From: Streptomyces corynorhini | GTDB taxonomy: Bacteria > Actinomycetota > Actinomycetes > Streptomycetales > Streptomycetaceae | Assembly: GCF_003346515.1 (NCBI RefSeq) | Contig: NZ_QQNA01000031.1 | Coordinates: 1-64,000 of the forward strand | Reading direction: 5' to 3' | DNA: 64,000 bases | In this document: positions 1-7,827 of the stretch, piece after piece | Layout of the letters: every line of letters starts with the position of its first letter | Numbering within the stretch: position 1 is the stretch's first letter | Program-made: the position numbers and the translations under genes | Notes under the pieces: model-generated | The model's input: the letters and a program-made list of their open reading frames with translations, nothing else | Told to the model about the DNA's origin: nothing | The model's database searches: none

Positions 1-685
1 GACGGCGCGGATCCGCGCCGTCCTCCGTCCGTTCGGTGAGTCCGCCCATCGGCAGGTGCCCGTCGCTGGGCCAGCTGCCGCGGCCGGCGAGGGAGAGGGC
101 GGCCCGGCTGTCGTGCTCGTGGGCCTCGTGGTTGAGGCGGGCGACGGTGGAGCGCAACGGCTCCACATACCAACGGCACTCCGCCAGCCAGTCGTTGCGG
201 GCCCGGTGGACGTCGAGAACGTCGGGGGAGGGGAGGGCGCCGACGAGCAGGCTGCTGACGGACTGCACGACCAGCGGCCGGTCGCCCTCGTTGCGCAGCA
301 GCACCTCACCACGCAGCACGGACACGCCGTCGGGGGAGGAGTAGCGTACCTCGACCGTCAACCCCGTGAGCGCATCGTGGAGTTCGACGGTCAGCCGGTG
401 CCAGTCGCCGTCCCGGACGCCGCGGTGCGCGCGGTGCCGCAGCCGGGAGCCGAGCGCACCGTCGAGGAAGCGCTGCCCCGACCAGCCGCTGCCGTGGCCG
501 AGGGCGGATATCTCCACCAGGGGAAGGGGGGTACCGGCGTGCGCGGGGTCGGTCGCCGGGTCGCCCGGACGGGCCAGCCGGACCATGCCGAGCACGCCGT
601 CGGGGTCGGTGGCGAACTCCGTTTCGAGTGCCGAATGGCCCCAAGTGAACCTCACCGGGGTGTGGTTCGCTGCCTGTCCGGTCAA
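1..685 (-). CDS. GH36-type alpha-galactosidase, N-terminal part (runs off window)
   Basis: Leftward gene starting at a TTG (683-685) with an AGGAGG (691-696) five bases upstream; 228 codons are visible and the 3' end lies beyond base 1. The visible part is a beta-sandwich-like N-terminal domain with no signal peptide. Near its end it reads GSWPSDGHLPMGGLTER, which resembles the segment preceding the catalytic barrel of GH36 alpha-galactosidases. The catalytic aspartates are outside the window, so the family call rests on the N-domain only. It is divergent from a LacI gene and shares its 100-base control region with two TGTGACCGGTCACA operators, so it is probably in the same regulon. It would remove terminal alpha-galactose from imported oligosaccharides in the cytoplasm. 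Another GH31/36-like glycosidase is possible. Confidence 0.6.
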   Translation of the reverse strand, partial: MTGQAANHTPVRFTWGHSALETEFATDPDGVLGMVRLARPGDPATDPAHAGTPLPLVEISALGHGSGWSGQRFLDGALGSRLRHRAHRGVRDGDWHRLTVELHDALTGLTVEVRYSSPDGVSVLRGEVLLRNEGDRPLVVQSVSSLLVGALPSPDVLDVHRARNDWLAECRWYVEPLRSTVARLNHEAHEHDSRAALSLAGRGSWPSDGHLPMGGLTERTEDGADPRR

Positions 686-752
686 CGTGCCCTCCTGATG
701 CCGCGCTTACCAGCGGATTGCGTCCGGCCCATGAATCCATCGTTACGGTCTC

Positions 753-781
753 TTGACGCGCTCTGTGTGACCGGTCACAAT
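753..781 (+). promoter_or_regulatory. Probable promoter of the lacI-led operon, giving a leaderless mRNA
   Basis: TTGACG (753-758) is followed after 17 bases by CACAAT (776-781). A transcript starting about seven bases downstream would begin at or next to the A of the ATG at 788. There is no Shine-Dalgarno sequence between 779 and 788, which fits leaderless translation. The -10 element lies inside the first operator. Confidence 0.5.
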
Positions 782-806
782 CCTGGCATGAATGTGACCG
801 GTCACA
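766..806. promoter_or_regulatory. Two LacI-type operators, TGTGACCGGTCACA x2
   Basis: Two identical perfect 14-base palindromes lie at 766-779 and 793-806, centre to centre 27 bases. Both have the central CG typical of LacI-family operators. The first covers the predicted -10 box; the second lies within codons 2-7 of the lacI gene itself. They sit in the divergent region between the GH36 gene and the rightward operon, so they probably control both and give autoregulation. Confidence 0.8.
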
Positions 807-1846
807 CAAGGAAGCTGTCGGGGACGGCACCCAGCATCAGGGACGTCGCCGCGGCGGCCGAGGTGTCGTACCAGACCGTCTCCCGCGTGATCAACGGCCA
901 TCCCAGCGTGAAGCCGTCGACCCGCGAGCGGGTCCTCGCCGCCATCGAGGAGCTGGGGTTCCGGCGCAGCGCCACCGCGCACGCGCTGGCCAGCGGCCGG
1001 TCCCGGTCGGTCACCGTACTCACCGCGAACACCACGCACTACGGGTACGCGGCCATCCTCCAGGGCATCGAGGAGGAGGCCAGGCGCGCCGCCTACTCCC
1101 TGGGCATCGCGGTGCTGGAGTCGGCCGACGAGAGCGCCGTGCGCGCGGTCGTGCGCCGCGCGGCGGACACCGGCGGCGGGCTCGTGGTGATCGCGTACGA
1201 CCCGGCCGGAGTCGCCGCCCTGCGGGCCGTCCCCGCCGGGCTGCCGGTCGTGGGGGTGGTCGAGACCCCGGCGAGCCCGCCCGGCGGCGACCGGCCCTGG
1301 GTGTGGACCGACGACCGGGTGGCGGCCGAGGAGGCCACCCGGCATCTGCTCTCGCTCGGCCACGAGACCGTGCACTACGTGGCCATACCGTCCAGCACCC
1401 GCCGCACCGCCCCGCGTACCGCCGGCTGGCGTGCCGCGCTGCGCGAGGCGGGGGCGCCCGAGCCGCGCCCCCTGCAGGGCGGCTGGGGCCCGGCCGGCGG
1501 TCACGCGGCGGGCCGGAGGCTGGCCGGGGATCCGGCCGTCACCGCGATCCTGTGCGGCAACGACGACCTCGCGCTCGGAGTGCTCCGGGCGTTGCGCGAG
1601 GCGGGCCGGGACATCCCGGGCGAGGTGAGCGTGGCCGGTTTCGACGACGCGCCGTCCTCCGCGTACCTCACCCCGTCGCTCACCACCGTACGGCTGGACT
1701 TCGCGGGCCTGGGGCGGGCCGCCTTCGGACTGCTCCACGACGTCGTGGAGGAGTCGGCGCGGGTGGCCCCGCATCCCGTGTCCGTACCCGAACTGATCGT
1801 CAGGGAAAGCTCAGGCCCCCCGTCGGCCCGCCCGGCCCGGCGGTAG
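788..1846 (+). CDS. LacI-family transcriptional repressor of the rightward glycan operon
   Basis: The 352-residue protein has the standard LacI layout. The helix-turn-helix is at residues 17-40 (IRDVAAAAEVSYQTVSRVIN), followed by the hinge (SATAHALASGRS) and a periplasmic-binding-like sensor domain ending LIVRESS. It should bind an oligosaccharide inducer and release DNA. I chose the ATG at 788 because it is the only start that includes the full HTH and fits the predicted transcription start. No ribosome binding site precedes it, so the message is probably leaderless. Its codons 2-7 form one of two operator copies. It heads an operon with the binding protein 46 bases downstream. The ligand is not identifiable from sequence. 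Confidence 0.9.
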   Translation: MNVTGHTRKLSGTAPSIRDVAAAAEVSYQTVSRVINGHPSVKPSTRERVLAAIEELGFRRSATAHALASGRSRSVTVLTANTTHYGYAAILQGIEEEARRAAYSLGIAVLESADESAVRAVVRRAADTGGGLVVIAYDPAGVAALRAVPAGLPVVGVVETPASPPGGDRPWVWTDDRVAAEEATRHLLSLGHETVHYVAIPSSTRRTAPRTAGWRAALREAGAPEPRPLQGGWGPAGGHAAGRRLAGDPAVTAILCGNDDLALGVLRALREAGRDIPGEVSVAGFDDAPSSAYLTPSLTTVRLDFAGLGRAAFGLLHDVVEESARVAPHPVSVPELIVRESSGPPSARPARR

Positions 1847-1892
1847 GCGCACTTCCTCACACCACCCTCTACGCAGCGAGGCGGATCTCACG

Positions 1893-3215
1893 ATGAAGAG
1901 AGTTCTACCGGTCCTGGTGCTGATATGCGCCACCGCGCTGACCGCCACCGCGTGCAGCGATCCGACGGTGACGGACGACGGCGCGGAGTCCGGAAACGCG
2001 GCGAAGGCCGATCCCACGGCGAGGCTCGACGGTGTGAAACTGACCATGTGGACCGCCCAGAACACGGTCAACGCGCCCCGGCAGGTCATCGACGCCTTCG
2101 AGAAGGCCACCGGCGCGAAGGTCGACACCCAGGCCATCCCCGATCTGTACGAGCAGAACGTCCCGACCAAGCTCGCCTCGGGCGACAAGCCGGACCTGAT
2201 GTTCTGGCAGCCGTCCCTCTCCACACTGCCGTTCATCCAGCCCCGGCAGAATCTGCTCACCCTGGACAGCGAGCCCTGGGTGAGCAAGCTCGGTGACACG
2301 GAGAAGTCCCTCGGTGTGCTGGACGGCAAGCGGTACGCCGCGATCGTCACCAGCCCCGCCATGCTCGGCGTCTACTACAACAAGGACGTCTTCCGGAAGG
2401 CGGGCATCGCCGAGGCCCAATTCCCCCGGAGCTACGACGAGTTGCTGAAGCTCGGCCACAAGATCAAGGACACGACGGACGCCGCCGCCTTCTACGAGTC
2501 GGGCGGCGACAAGTGGCCCATGCAGTGGCAGATGCAGGTGCAGCTCACCGACCTCGACCAGCGGTGGTGGGCGGGCCTCAACAAGAACGAGGAGAAGTGG
2601 ACCGACCCGGTCGTCGTCAAGGCCGTCACCACCTACAAGGACCAGCTCCTCGGTGCCGGGCTCGCGCAGAAGAACTACCGCACCGGCACCTTCACCGGCT
2701 CGGCCGACGCGCTGTGGAAGGGCGAGGCGGGCATGGTCCTCAACGTCACCTCCTTCCAGACGCAGTTGCAGGCGAAGTACAGCACGGCGGAGATCGACAA
2801 GAAGATCGGCTGGTTCCCCGTCTCGAACTCCGACGCCACCGGCATGTACTCGCCGGACCAGACCAACGGCGTCGTCGCCTTCAGGACCGGTGACCAGAAG
2901 CGGCAGGACGCCGCCCGCCAGTTCCTCGCGTTCTGGCTCGACACCGACTACGCGGACTACATCGAGGCGATGAAGATCCCGTCCGTCCAGCCCGCCGTAC
3001 CCAGCCCCGACGGGCTCCCGCAGACCTCTCTCGACCAGATCAAGGCGCTGCCCACCGCGAACGGTGTCTTCCAGGCCAAGGCCATCGTCGCGCCCGACAC
3101 CCACCTCTATCTCGCCGACATGATCTACGACAAGAAGACCCCCGCGCAGGTGGCGCAGGCGATCCAGGACCAGTTCGCGCAGGTGGCCAAGGCTCAGGGC
3201 GCGCCCGGCTTCTGA
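1893..3215 (+). CDS. Sugar ABC transporter solute-binding lipoprotein (CUT1)
   Basis: The protein has 440 residues with an N-terminal signal and lipobox-like segment ending at Cys21 (ALTATAC), so it should be anchored to the outer face of the membrane. The mature part is a family 1 extracellular sugar-binding protein: it has LTMWTAQN near the start, a MLGVYYNKDVF segment and late Trp/Tyr-rich regions that would stack on sugar rings. It delivers oligosaccharide to the two permeases encoded next. A GCGAGGCGG ribosome site precedes the ATG. The gene follows lacI by 46 bases and is likely co-transcribed. The substrate is inferred from neighbouring glycosidases, not from the protein. Confidence 0.9.
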   Translation: MKRVLPVLVLICATALTATACSDPTVTDDGAESGNAAKADPTARLDGVKLTMWTAQNTVNAPRQVIDAFEKATGAKVDTQAIPDLYEQNVPTKLASGDKPDLMFWQPSLSTLPFIQPRQNLLTLDSEPWVSKLGDTEKSLGVLDGKRYAAIVTSPAMLGVYYNKDVFRKAGIAEAQFPRSYDELLKLGHKIKDTTDAAAFYESGGDKWPMQWQMQVQLTDLDQRWWAGLNKNEEKWTDPVVVKAVTTYKDQLLGAGLAQKNYRTGTFTGSADALWKGEAGMVLNVTSFQTQLQAKYSTAEIDKKIGWFPVSNSDATGMYSPDQTNGVVAFRTGDQKRQDAARQFLAFWLDTDYADYIEAMKIPSVQPAVPSPDGLPQTSLDQIKALPTANGVFQAKAIVAPDTHLYLADMIYDKKTPAQVAQAIQDQFAQVAKAQGAPGF

Positions 3216-3290
3216 CGGCGGCGCCTGCCCGACCACCGCGGCGCCCGCCCCGACCACCTTGGCCCCGCACGCTCCCGCATGTTTCCCGAA

Positions 3291-3320
3291 CGCCTCCGAA
3301 CGCCTCCGAACGCTTCCGTA
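3291..3320 (+). repeat. Decamer tandem repeat in permease leader
   Basis: CGCCTCCGAA occurs at 3291-3300 and 3301-3310, with a degenerate third copy at 3311-3320 and a partial copy just before. It lies directly upstream of the first permease start, between it and the binding-protein gene. Confidence 0.6.
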
Positions 3321-3335
3321 CGAGGGATGTCAGCC

Positions 3336-4259
3336 GTGGCGGACACAGCCATACGCACCCGCGGGGCCGCGCCGCCCACCCGCGGAGGGAAGAAGCCGGG
3401 ACGGCTGCCCCGTGCCGCCGTCCACCACCCCTGGTGGTTCGCACTGCCGGCCGTGGCGGTCTTCGCGGCCTTCTTCCTGGTGCCCAACCTGCTCAACTTC
3501 TACTACCCGTTCACCAATTGGTCCTCCTACCATCCGGACGTCGCCTTCACCGGCCTCGACAACTTCCGGACGATCGCCGACGACGGCTCCCTGCTGAGGT
3601 CCATCAGGACCACCCTCCTGTACGCGGCGCTCGCCGCCCTCTTCCAGAACGGCTTCGGCCTCGGACTCGCGCTCCTCCTCGAAGAGGACTCCCGCTTCAA
3701 CCGCTTCTTCCGCGCCGTCTTCTTCCTGCCGGTGCTCATCTCGGCGCTCGCCGTCGGCTACGTCTTCCAGGCGCTCCTGGACCAGGACGGCGCGGTCAAC
3801 GCCGCCCTCGGCACGGACATCCCCTGGCTGGGCTCCACCACCTGGACCGTCGTCCTGGTCTCCGTCATCCACGGCTGGAAGTGGATGGGCCTGGCCATGC
3901 TGATCTATCTCGCCGGGCTCAAGGGCATCCCCGGCGACATGCTGGAGGCCGCCAAAGTCGACGGCGCCGGGCCCTGGCGCACCTTCCGGTCCGTGCGCTG
4001 GCCGATGCTCGCGCCCGCCCTCACCTTCAATGTCACCACCGCGCTCATCGGCTCGATGAACACCTTCGACATCGTGCAGGCCACCACGGGCGGCGGACCG
4101 GCCGCCTCCACCGAGGTCTTCAACATCTACATGTTCCGGATCTTCGGACAGGGGCTGTACGCGCAGGCGTCCGCGATGAGCCTGGTCCTCTTCCTGATCG
4201 TCGTGGTCATCGCGATCCCGCTCGTCGTCGGGCTGCGCCGAAGGGAACAGACACTGTGA
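3336..4259 (+). CDS. Sugar ABC transporter permease (MalF-like, CUT1)
   Basis: Membrane-spanning subunit of the importer, with about six transmembrane helices and the EAA loop EAAKVDGAGPWRTFRSVRWP, which contacts the ATPase. I chose GTG at 3336 because GAGGG (3322-3326) lies nine bases upstream; the in-frame ATG at 3327 directly abuts that GAGGG and is less likely. The stop overlaps the next permease start (GTGA at 4256-4259), indicating translational coupling. No ATP-binding protein is encoded in this operon, so the ATPase must come from elsewhere, as with MsiK in other streptomycetes. Confidence 0.88.
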   Translation: MADTAIRTRGAAPPTRGGKKPGRLPRAAVHHPWWFALPAVAVFAAFFLVPNLLNFYYPFTNWSSYHPDVAFTGLDNFRTIADDGSLLRSIRTTLLYAALAALFQNGFGLGLALLLEEDSRFNRFFRAVFFLPVLISALAVGYVFQALLDQDGAVNAALGTDIPWLGSTTWTVVLVSVIHGWKWMGLAMLIYLAGLKGIPGDMLEAAKVDGAGPWRTFRSVRWPMLAPALTFNVTTALIGSMNTFDIVQATTGGGPAASTEVFNIYMFRIFGQGLYAQASAMSLVLFLIVVVIAIPLVVGLRRREQTL

Positions 4260-5146
4260 CCAGCACGCCCGGCACACTCCCACGCCCCGGAACCGCCGGA
4301 ATCAGCGGAACCGGCGCGGCCGGCCCGCGGCTGTGGCGGTACGGACGCCCGGCCCTGGTCGTCCTGCTCGCCGCGCTCGCCATCGGCGTACCCCTGTGGC
4401 TGGTGCTCGTCACCTCCGCCAAGCCGCAGGGCGAGGCGGTACGGCCCAACCTCGATCCGCCGCGCCACTGGCAGCCCGCCGACAACTACGCGGACGCCGT
4501 CGGGCAGGGCGAGATGCTCCGCGGCTTCGTCAACTCCCTGCTCGTCGTGGTGCCTTCGGTGGCGCTGGTCCTGATCCTCGGCGCCGGGGCGGCCTGGGTC
4601 TTCGCCCGCCGCTCCTCGAAGCTCGTCTCGGCCGCGTACGCCCTGACCATCAGCGGGCTGCTGCTGCCGCCCGCCGTGATCACCATCGTCATGGAGCTGC
4701 GCCAGCTCGGCCTGGCCGGCACCCGGCCCGGCATGATCGCCGTCTACACCGGGATGTATCTGTCCACCTCGGTCTTCTTCATGACCGGCTTCATCAGAAC
4801 CATCCCCACCGAGCTGGAGGAAGCGGCCCGCATCGACGGCGCCGGGCCCACGCGGATCTTCCTGCGGATCATCCTGCCGCTGCTGCGGCCGGTGATCGCC
4901 ACCGCGACGATCATGGTGATGCTCTATGCCTGGAGCGACATCTTCTACGCCTTCTTCGTCCTCGGCGGCGGAGACGGGGCGACCCTGCCGATCAATCTCT
5001 ACCAGGTCGCCGGCGCCCAGCTGTACCTCAACAACTGGCACCTCATCTTCGCGTACGTCGTGGTGATGAGCCTGCCCATGGTCGCCGTGTTCCTGGTGGC
5101 CCAGCGCAAGATCGTGTCCGGAATCACCAGTGGAGCCGTGAAGTAG
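4256..5146 (+). CDS. Sugar ABC transporter permease (MalG-like, CUT1)
   Basis: Second membrane subunit, 296 residues. It starts at a GTG that overlaps the upstream stop, with AAGGGA (4241-4246) nine bases before. It has a long Pro/Gly-rich N-tail, six predicted helices, the EAA motif EEAARIDGAGPTRIFLRIILP, and a C-terminus ending in a MalG-like SGAVK. It pairs with the preceding permease. The next gene starts 15 bases downstream, so the whole set reads as one operon. Confidence 0.9.
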   Translation: MTSTPGTLPRPGTAGISGTGAAGPRLWRYGRPALVVLLAALAIGVPLWLVLVTSAKPQGEAVRPNLDPPRHWQPADNYADAVGQGEMLRGFVNSLLVVVPSVALVLILGAGAAWVFARRSSKLVSAAYALTISGLLLPPAVITIVMELRQLGLAGTRPGMIAVYTGMYLSTSVFFMTGFIRTIPTELEEAARIDGAGPTRIFLRIILPLLRPVIATATIMVMLYAWSDIFYAFFVLGGGDGATLPINLYQVAGAQLYLNNWHLIFAYVVVMSLPMVAVFLVAQRKIVSGITSGAVK

Positions 5147-5161
5147 CAACTGGAGGTCCAA

Positions 5162-7744
5162 ATGAGCACATCCCCCCGCACCTTCCGACCGGCGCGTGGC
5201 GCCGGAAGGACCAGACACCGGGCGTCGACCATCCTCGGCGCGACCCTGCTCGGAGCAGCCTTGACCGCCGGATTCCTGCCCACCGCACACGCCGACCAGA
5301 CGTCCGCCGCGGCCGGGACCCGGGCCGCTGCCGCCCAGCGCGTCACCGTCGACCTCGCCGCGCCCGAGGGCGAGGTGCTGCGCGGTGCGAACGGCGCGCT
5401 GTACGGACTGAGCGACGACGGGGTGCCGAGCGACGCCGCGCTCGCCCCGCTCAAGCTCACCACCGTCTCCCAGAAGGCCGAGGGCGGCGCCCAGCATCCC
5501 AACGGCGACGCCGTCACCGTCTCGAAGTCGTTCTTCCGCAACGGCGGCGGCGACGTCCTGGTGATGATGCAGGACATCTACGCCCAGTGGCCGTACGAGG
5601 ACCTCGGCATCGACGACTACCTCACCAAGGTCGACAAGATCGCCCGCGATGTGGCGAACGCGCCCAACAGCGAACACTTCGTCTACGTCCCGTTCAACGA
5701 GCCCGACCAGATCTGGTACCACCTGGGCGTCTCCGACCAGGCGACGTACCAGACCAACCGGGACCGCTTCCTCAAGGACTGGAAGACCGTCTACCAGCGC
5801 ATCCGCGCCATCGACCCGGACGCCAGGATCGCCGGCCCCAACGAAGCCTCGTACCACACAAGGCTGCTGACCGACTTCCTCACCTTCGCGAAGAAGGAGA
5901 ACGTCCTGCCGGAGGTCACCACCTGGCACGAGCTGAGCCCCTCCTCCCTGCGCGACTTCCAGAGCCACTTCGACACCTACCGGGCCATCGAGAAGAGCGT
6001 CGGGATCACGCCCCGAACGGTCAACATCAACGAGTACGCCAACCGCCGCGACCTCTCCGTACCGGGCCAACTGGTGCAGTGGGTCTCGATGTTCGAACGC
6101 AACAAGGTGTACGCGGACCAGGCGTACTGGGACGCCGCAGGCAACCTCGACGGCAACGTCGTGCGCACCAACATCCCCAACGGCGGCTGGTGGTTCTTCC
6201 GCTGGTACGCCGGGCTGACCGGCCGGACCGTCAAGGTGACCCCGCCCTCGCTCAACACCGTCGACACACTCCAGGGCCTGGCCTCCCTCGACACCACCCG
6301 CAAGCAGGCGCAGGTACTGCTCGGCGGTGCGGCCGGTGACGCTGACGTGGCCGTCCAGCACGTCGACCCGGCCGTCTTCGGCACCTCGGTCACCGCGACC
6401 GTGGCCGAGGCCGCCTGGTCCGGCTACGAGGGACAGCACGCCGCTCCGCGCGTCCTGTCCCGTACGAAGCTGACCGTCGCCGCCGACGGCTCCGTGACCG
6501 TCCCCCTCACCGGCATGAAGCAGATGTCCGCCTACCGGATCGTGCTCACCCCGGCCGGCTCCGGCACCCCCGCCGCCGCCACCGTCCCGTGGTCCGCCTC
6601 CTACGAGGCCGAGGACGCCCGCATCACCGGCGGGCAGGTCTACACCCAGGGCACGGTCTCCAACGCCAACGGCTACGCCACCTCGGGCACCAAGGACGTC
6701 GGCTCGCTCAACACCTCCGGCAGCAAGGTGGACTTCACCGTCACCGTGCCCACCACGGGCGGCTACGACCTGTCGGTGCTGTACGGCAACCAGTCCGGCG
6801 CCCCCGCCACCCAGCTGCTCTCCGTGGACGGCGGCGCCACGACCGGCGTCCGCTACCCCTCCACCGAGAACTGGACCTACCGGGCGAAGGCCGATCTCAC
6901 CGTCGCCCTCACCGCGGGCACCCACACCCTCACCCTGGCCAAGGGCACCGGTGAGGTCACCCTCGACCGGATCGACCTGACCGCGAACACCACCCCGGCC
7001 GCCTCCTACGAGGCCACCCTCGCCGACATCTCCGGCAGTGTGTCCTACGACTACACCGACGCCTCCGGCACCGGCACCGGAGCGCTCGTGCTCGGGTCGG
7101 GCGCCAAGGCCGTCTACGACGTGTACGCACCCCGCGACGGCTACTACACGGTGACCTCGCGCGCCTCCGCCGCCGTACAACTCGCCCTGCACGAGGAGAC
7201 GGTGACCGCCGCCCCCGGCCAGGCCCTGCGGCTGTACCTCGTGGCGGGCAACAACCGCGTCACCGCCACCGGCAGCGCCTCCCTGCGCTCGCTCGACGTG
7301 TCCGGCACCGGCTCCACCACCGGCACCCTCGCCTACGACGGCGCCCAGGCCCGCCTGGCGGGCGGTGCCCGGCTGGTGGACAGCGCCCACGCCACCGAGG
7401 GCAGCTACATCGGCTGGCTGGGCAACAGCGCCGCCTCCACCGCCACCTTCACCGTCGACGCGCCGCGCGCCGGAAAGTACCTGCTCGTCCTCACGTACGG
7501 CCAGAACGACCGGCGCGACAACGGCCACGCGTACAACACCGACATCGTCTCGCGCACCGCCGACGTCACGGTCGGCGCCAACACCCGGAAGGTGACCTTC
7601 AAGAACACCTGGAGCTGGGAGGACTTCTGGACCCTCGGCGTCCCGGTCACCCTCCAGCAGGGCGCCAACACCCTCACCCTGTCCAACGCGTCCGCCTGGG
7701 CACCGAACATCGACCGCGTCGAACTGGCCCCGGTACGCGGCTGA
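5162..7744 (+). CDS. Secreted clan GH-A glycoside hydrolase (GH39-like) with CBM35-like modules
   Basis: The protein has 860 residues with a signal peptide to about Ala44 (AHA). The catalytic barrel spans roughly 60-430. The motif VPFNEPDQIWY puts the probable acid/base at Glu180, and VNINEYANR puts the probable nucleophile at Glu291. A module at about 478-600 (YEAEDARITGG ... LDRIDL) looks like CBM35/CBM6, and two further beta-rich blocks (about 610-710 and 715-860) look related. An AACTGGAGG site precedes the ATG. It is the last gene of the importer operon, so its products are probably imported by it. I cannot assign the family firmly; GH39 is the best guess, and other clan A families are possible. 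A role in removing galactosyl-arabinose side chains is speculation based on the GH36 neighbour. Confidence 0.7.
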   Translation: MSTSPRTFRPARGAGRTRHRASTILGATLLGAALTAGFLPTAHADQTSAAAGTRAAAAQRVTVDLAAPEGEVLRGANGALYGLSDDGVPSDAALAPLKLTTVSQKAEGGAQHPNGDAVTVSKSFFRNGGGDVLVMMQDIYAQWPYEDLGIDDYLTKVDKIARDVANAPNSEHFVYVPFNEPDQIWYHLGVSDQATYQTNRDRFLKDWKTVYQRIRAIDPDARIAGPNEASYHTRLLTDFLTFAKKENVLPEVTTWHELSPSSLRDFQSHFDTYRAIEKSVGITPRTVNINEYANRRDLSVPGQLVQWVSMFERNKVYADQAYWDAAGNLDGNVVRTNIPNGGWWFFRWYAGLTGRTVKVTPPSLNTVDTLQGLASLDTTRKQAQVLLGGAAGDADVAVQHVDPAVFGTSVTATVAEAAWSGYEGQHAAPRVLSRTKLTVAADGSVTVPLTGMKQMSAYRIVLTPAGSGTPAAATVPWSASYEAEDARITGGQVYTQGTVSNANGYATSGTKDVGSLNTSGSKVDFTVTVPTTGGYDLSVLYGNQSGAPATQLLSVDGGATTGVRYPSTENWTYRAKADLTVALTAGTHTLTLAKGTGEVTLDRIDLTANTTPAASYEATLADISGSVSYDYTDASGTGTGALVLGSGAKAVYDVYAPRDGYYTVTSRASAAVQLALHEETVTAAPGQALRLYLVAGNNRVTATGSASLRSLDVSGTGSTTGTLAYDGAQARLAGGARLVDSAHATEGSYIGWLGNSAASTATFTVDAPRAGKYLLVLTYGQNDRRDNGHAYNTDIVSRTADVTVGANTRKVTFKNTWSWEDFWTLGVPVTLQQGANTLTLSNASAWAPNIDRVELAPVRG

Positions 7745-7772
7745 TCCGGCCCCGATCACCCCGCCCGGCACA

Positions 7773-7806
7773 CCGAGGACCGGCCCGCTCCCTGGCCGGT
7801 CCTCGG
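7773..7806. terminator. Hairpin terminator between convergent glycan operons
   Basis: A perfect 13-base stem (CCGAGGACCGGCC at 7773-7785, its complement at 7794-7806) encloses an 8-base loop. It lies between two converging stops and can serve both directions. There is no clear U-tract, as is usual in streptomycetes. Confidence 0.75.
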
Positions 7807-7827
7807 TCCTCGCTCACCAGGGACGCG

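Noticed and set aside
56-787. Upstream extension of the lacI frame
   Set aside because: It is antisense to the GH36 gene and has no LacI-like content before residue 1 of the HTH protein.
4127-7771. Very long open frame on the minus strand (over 1200 codons)
   Set aside because: It is the mirror of the permease and glycosidase genes; its product is Gly/Val/Arg/Asp-biased with no domain, as expected for antisense frames in high-GC DNA.
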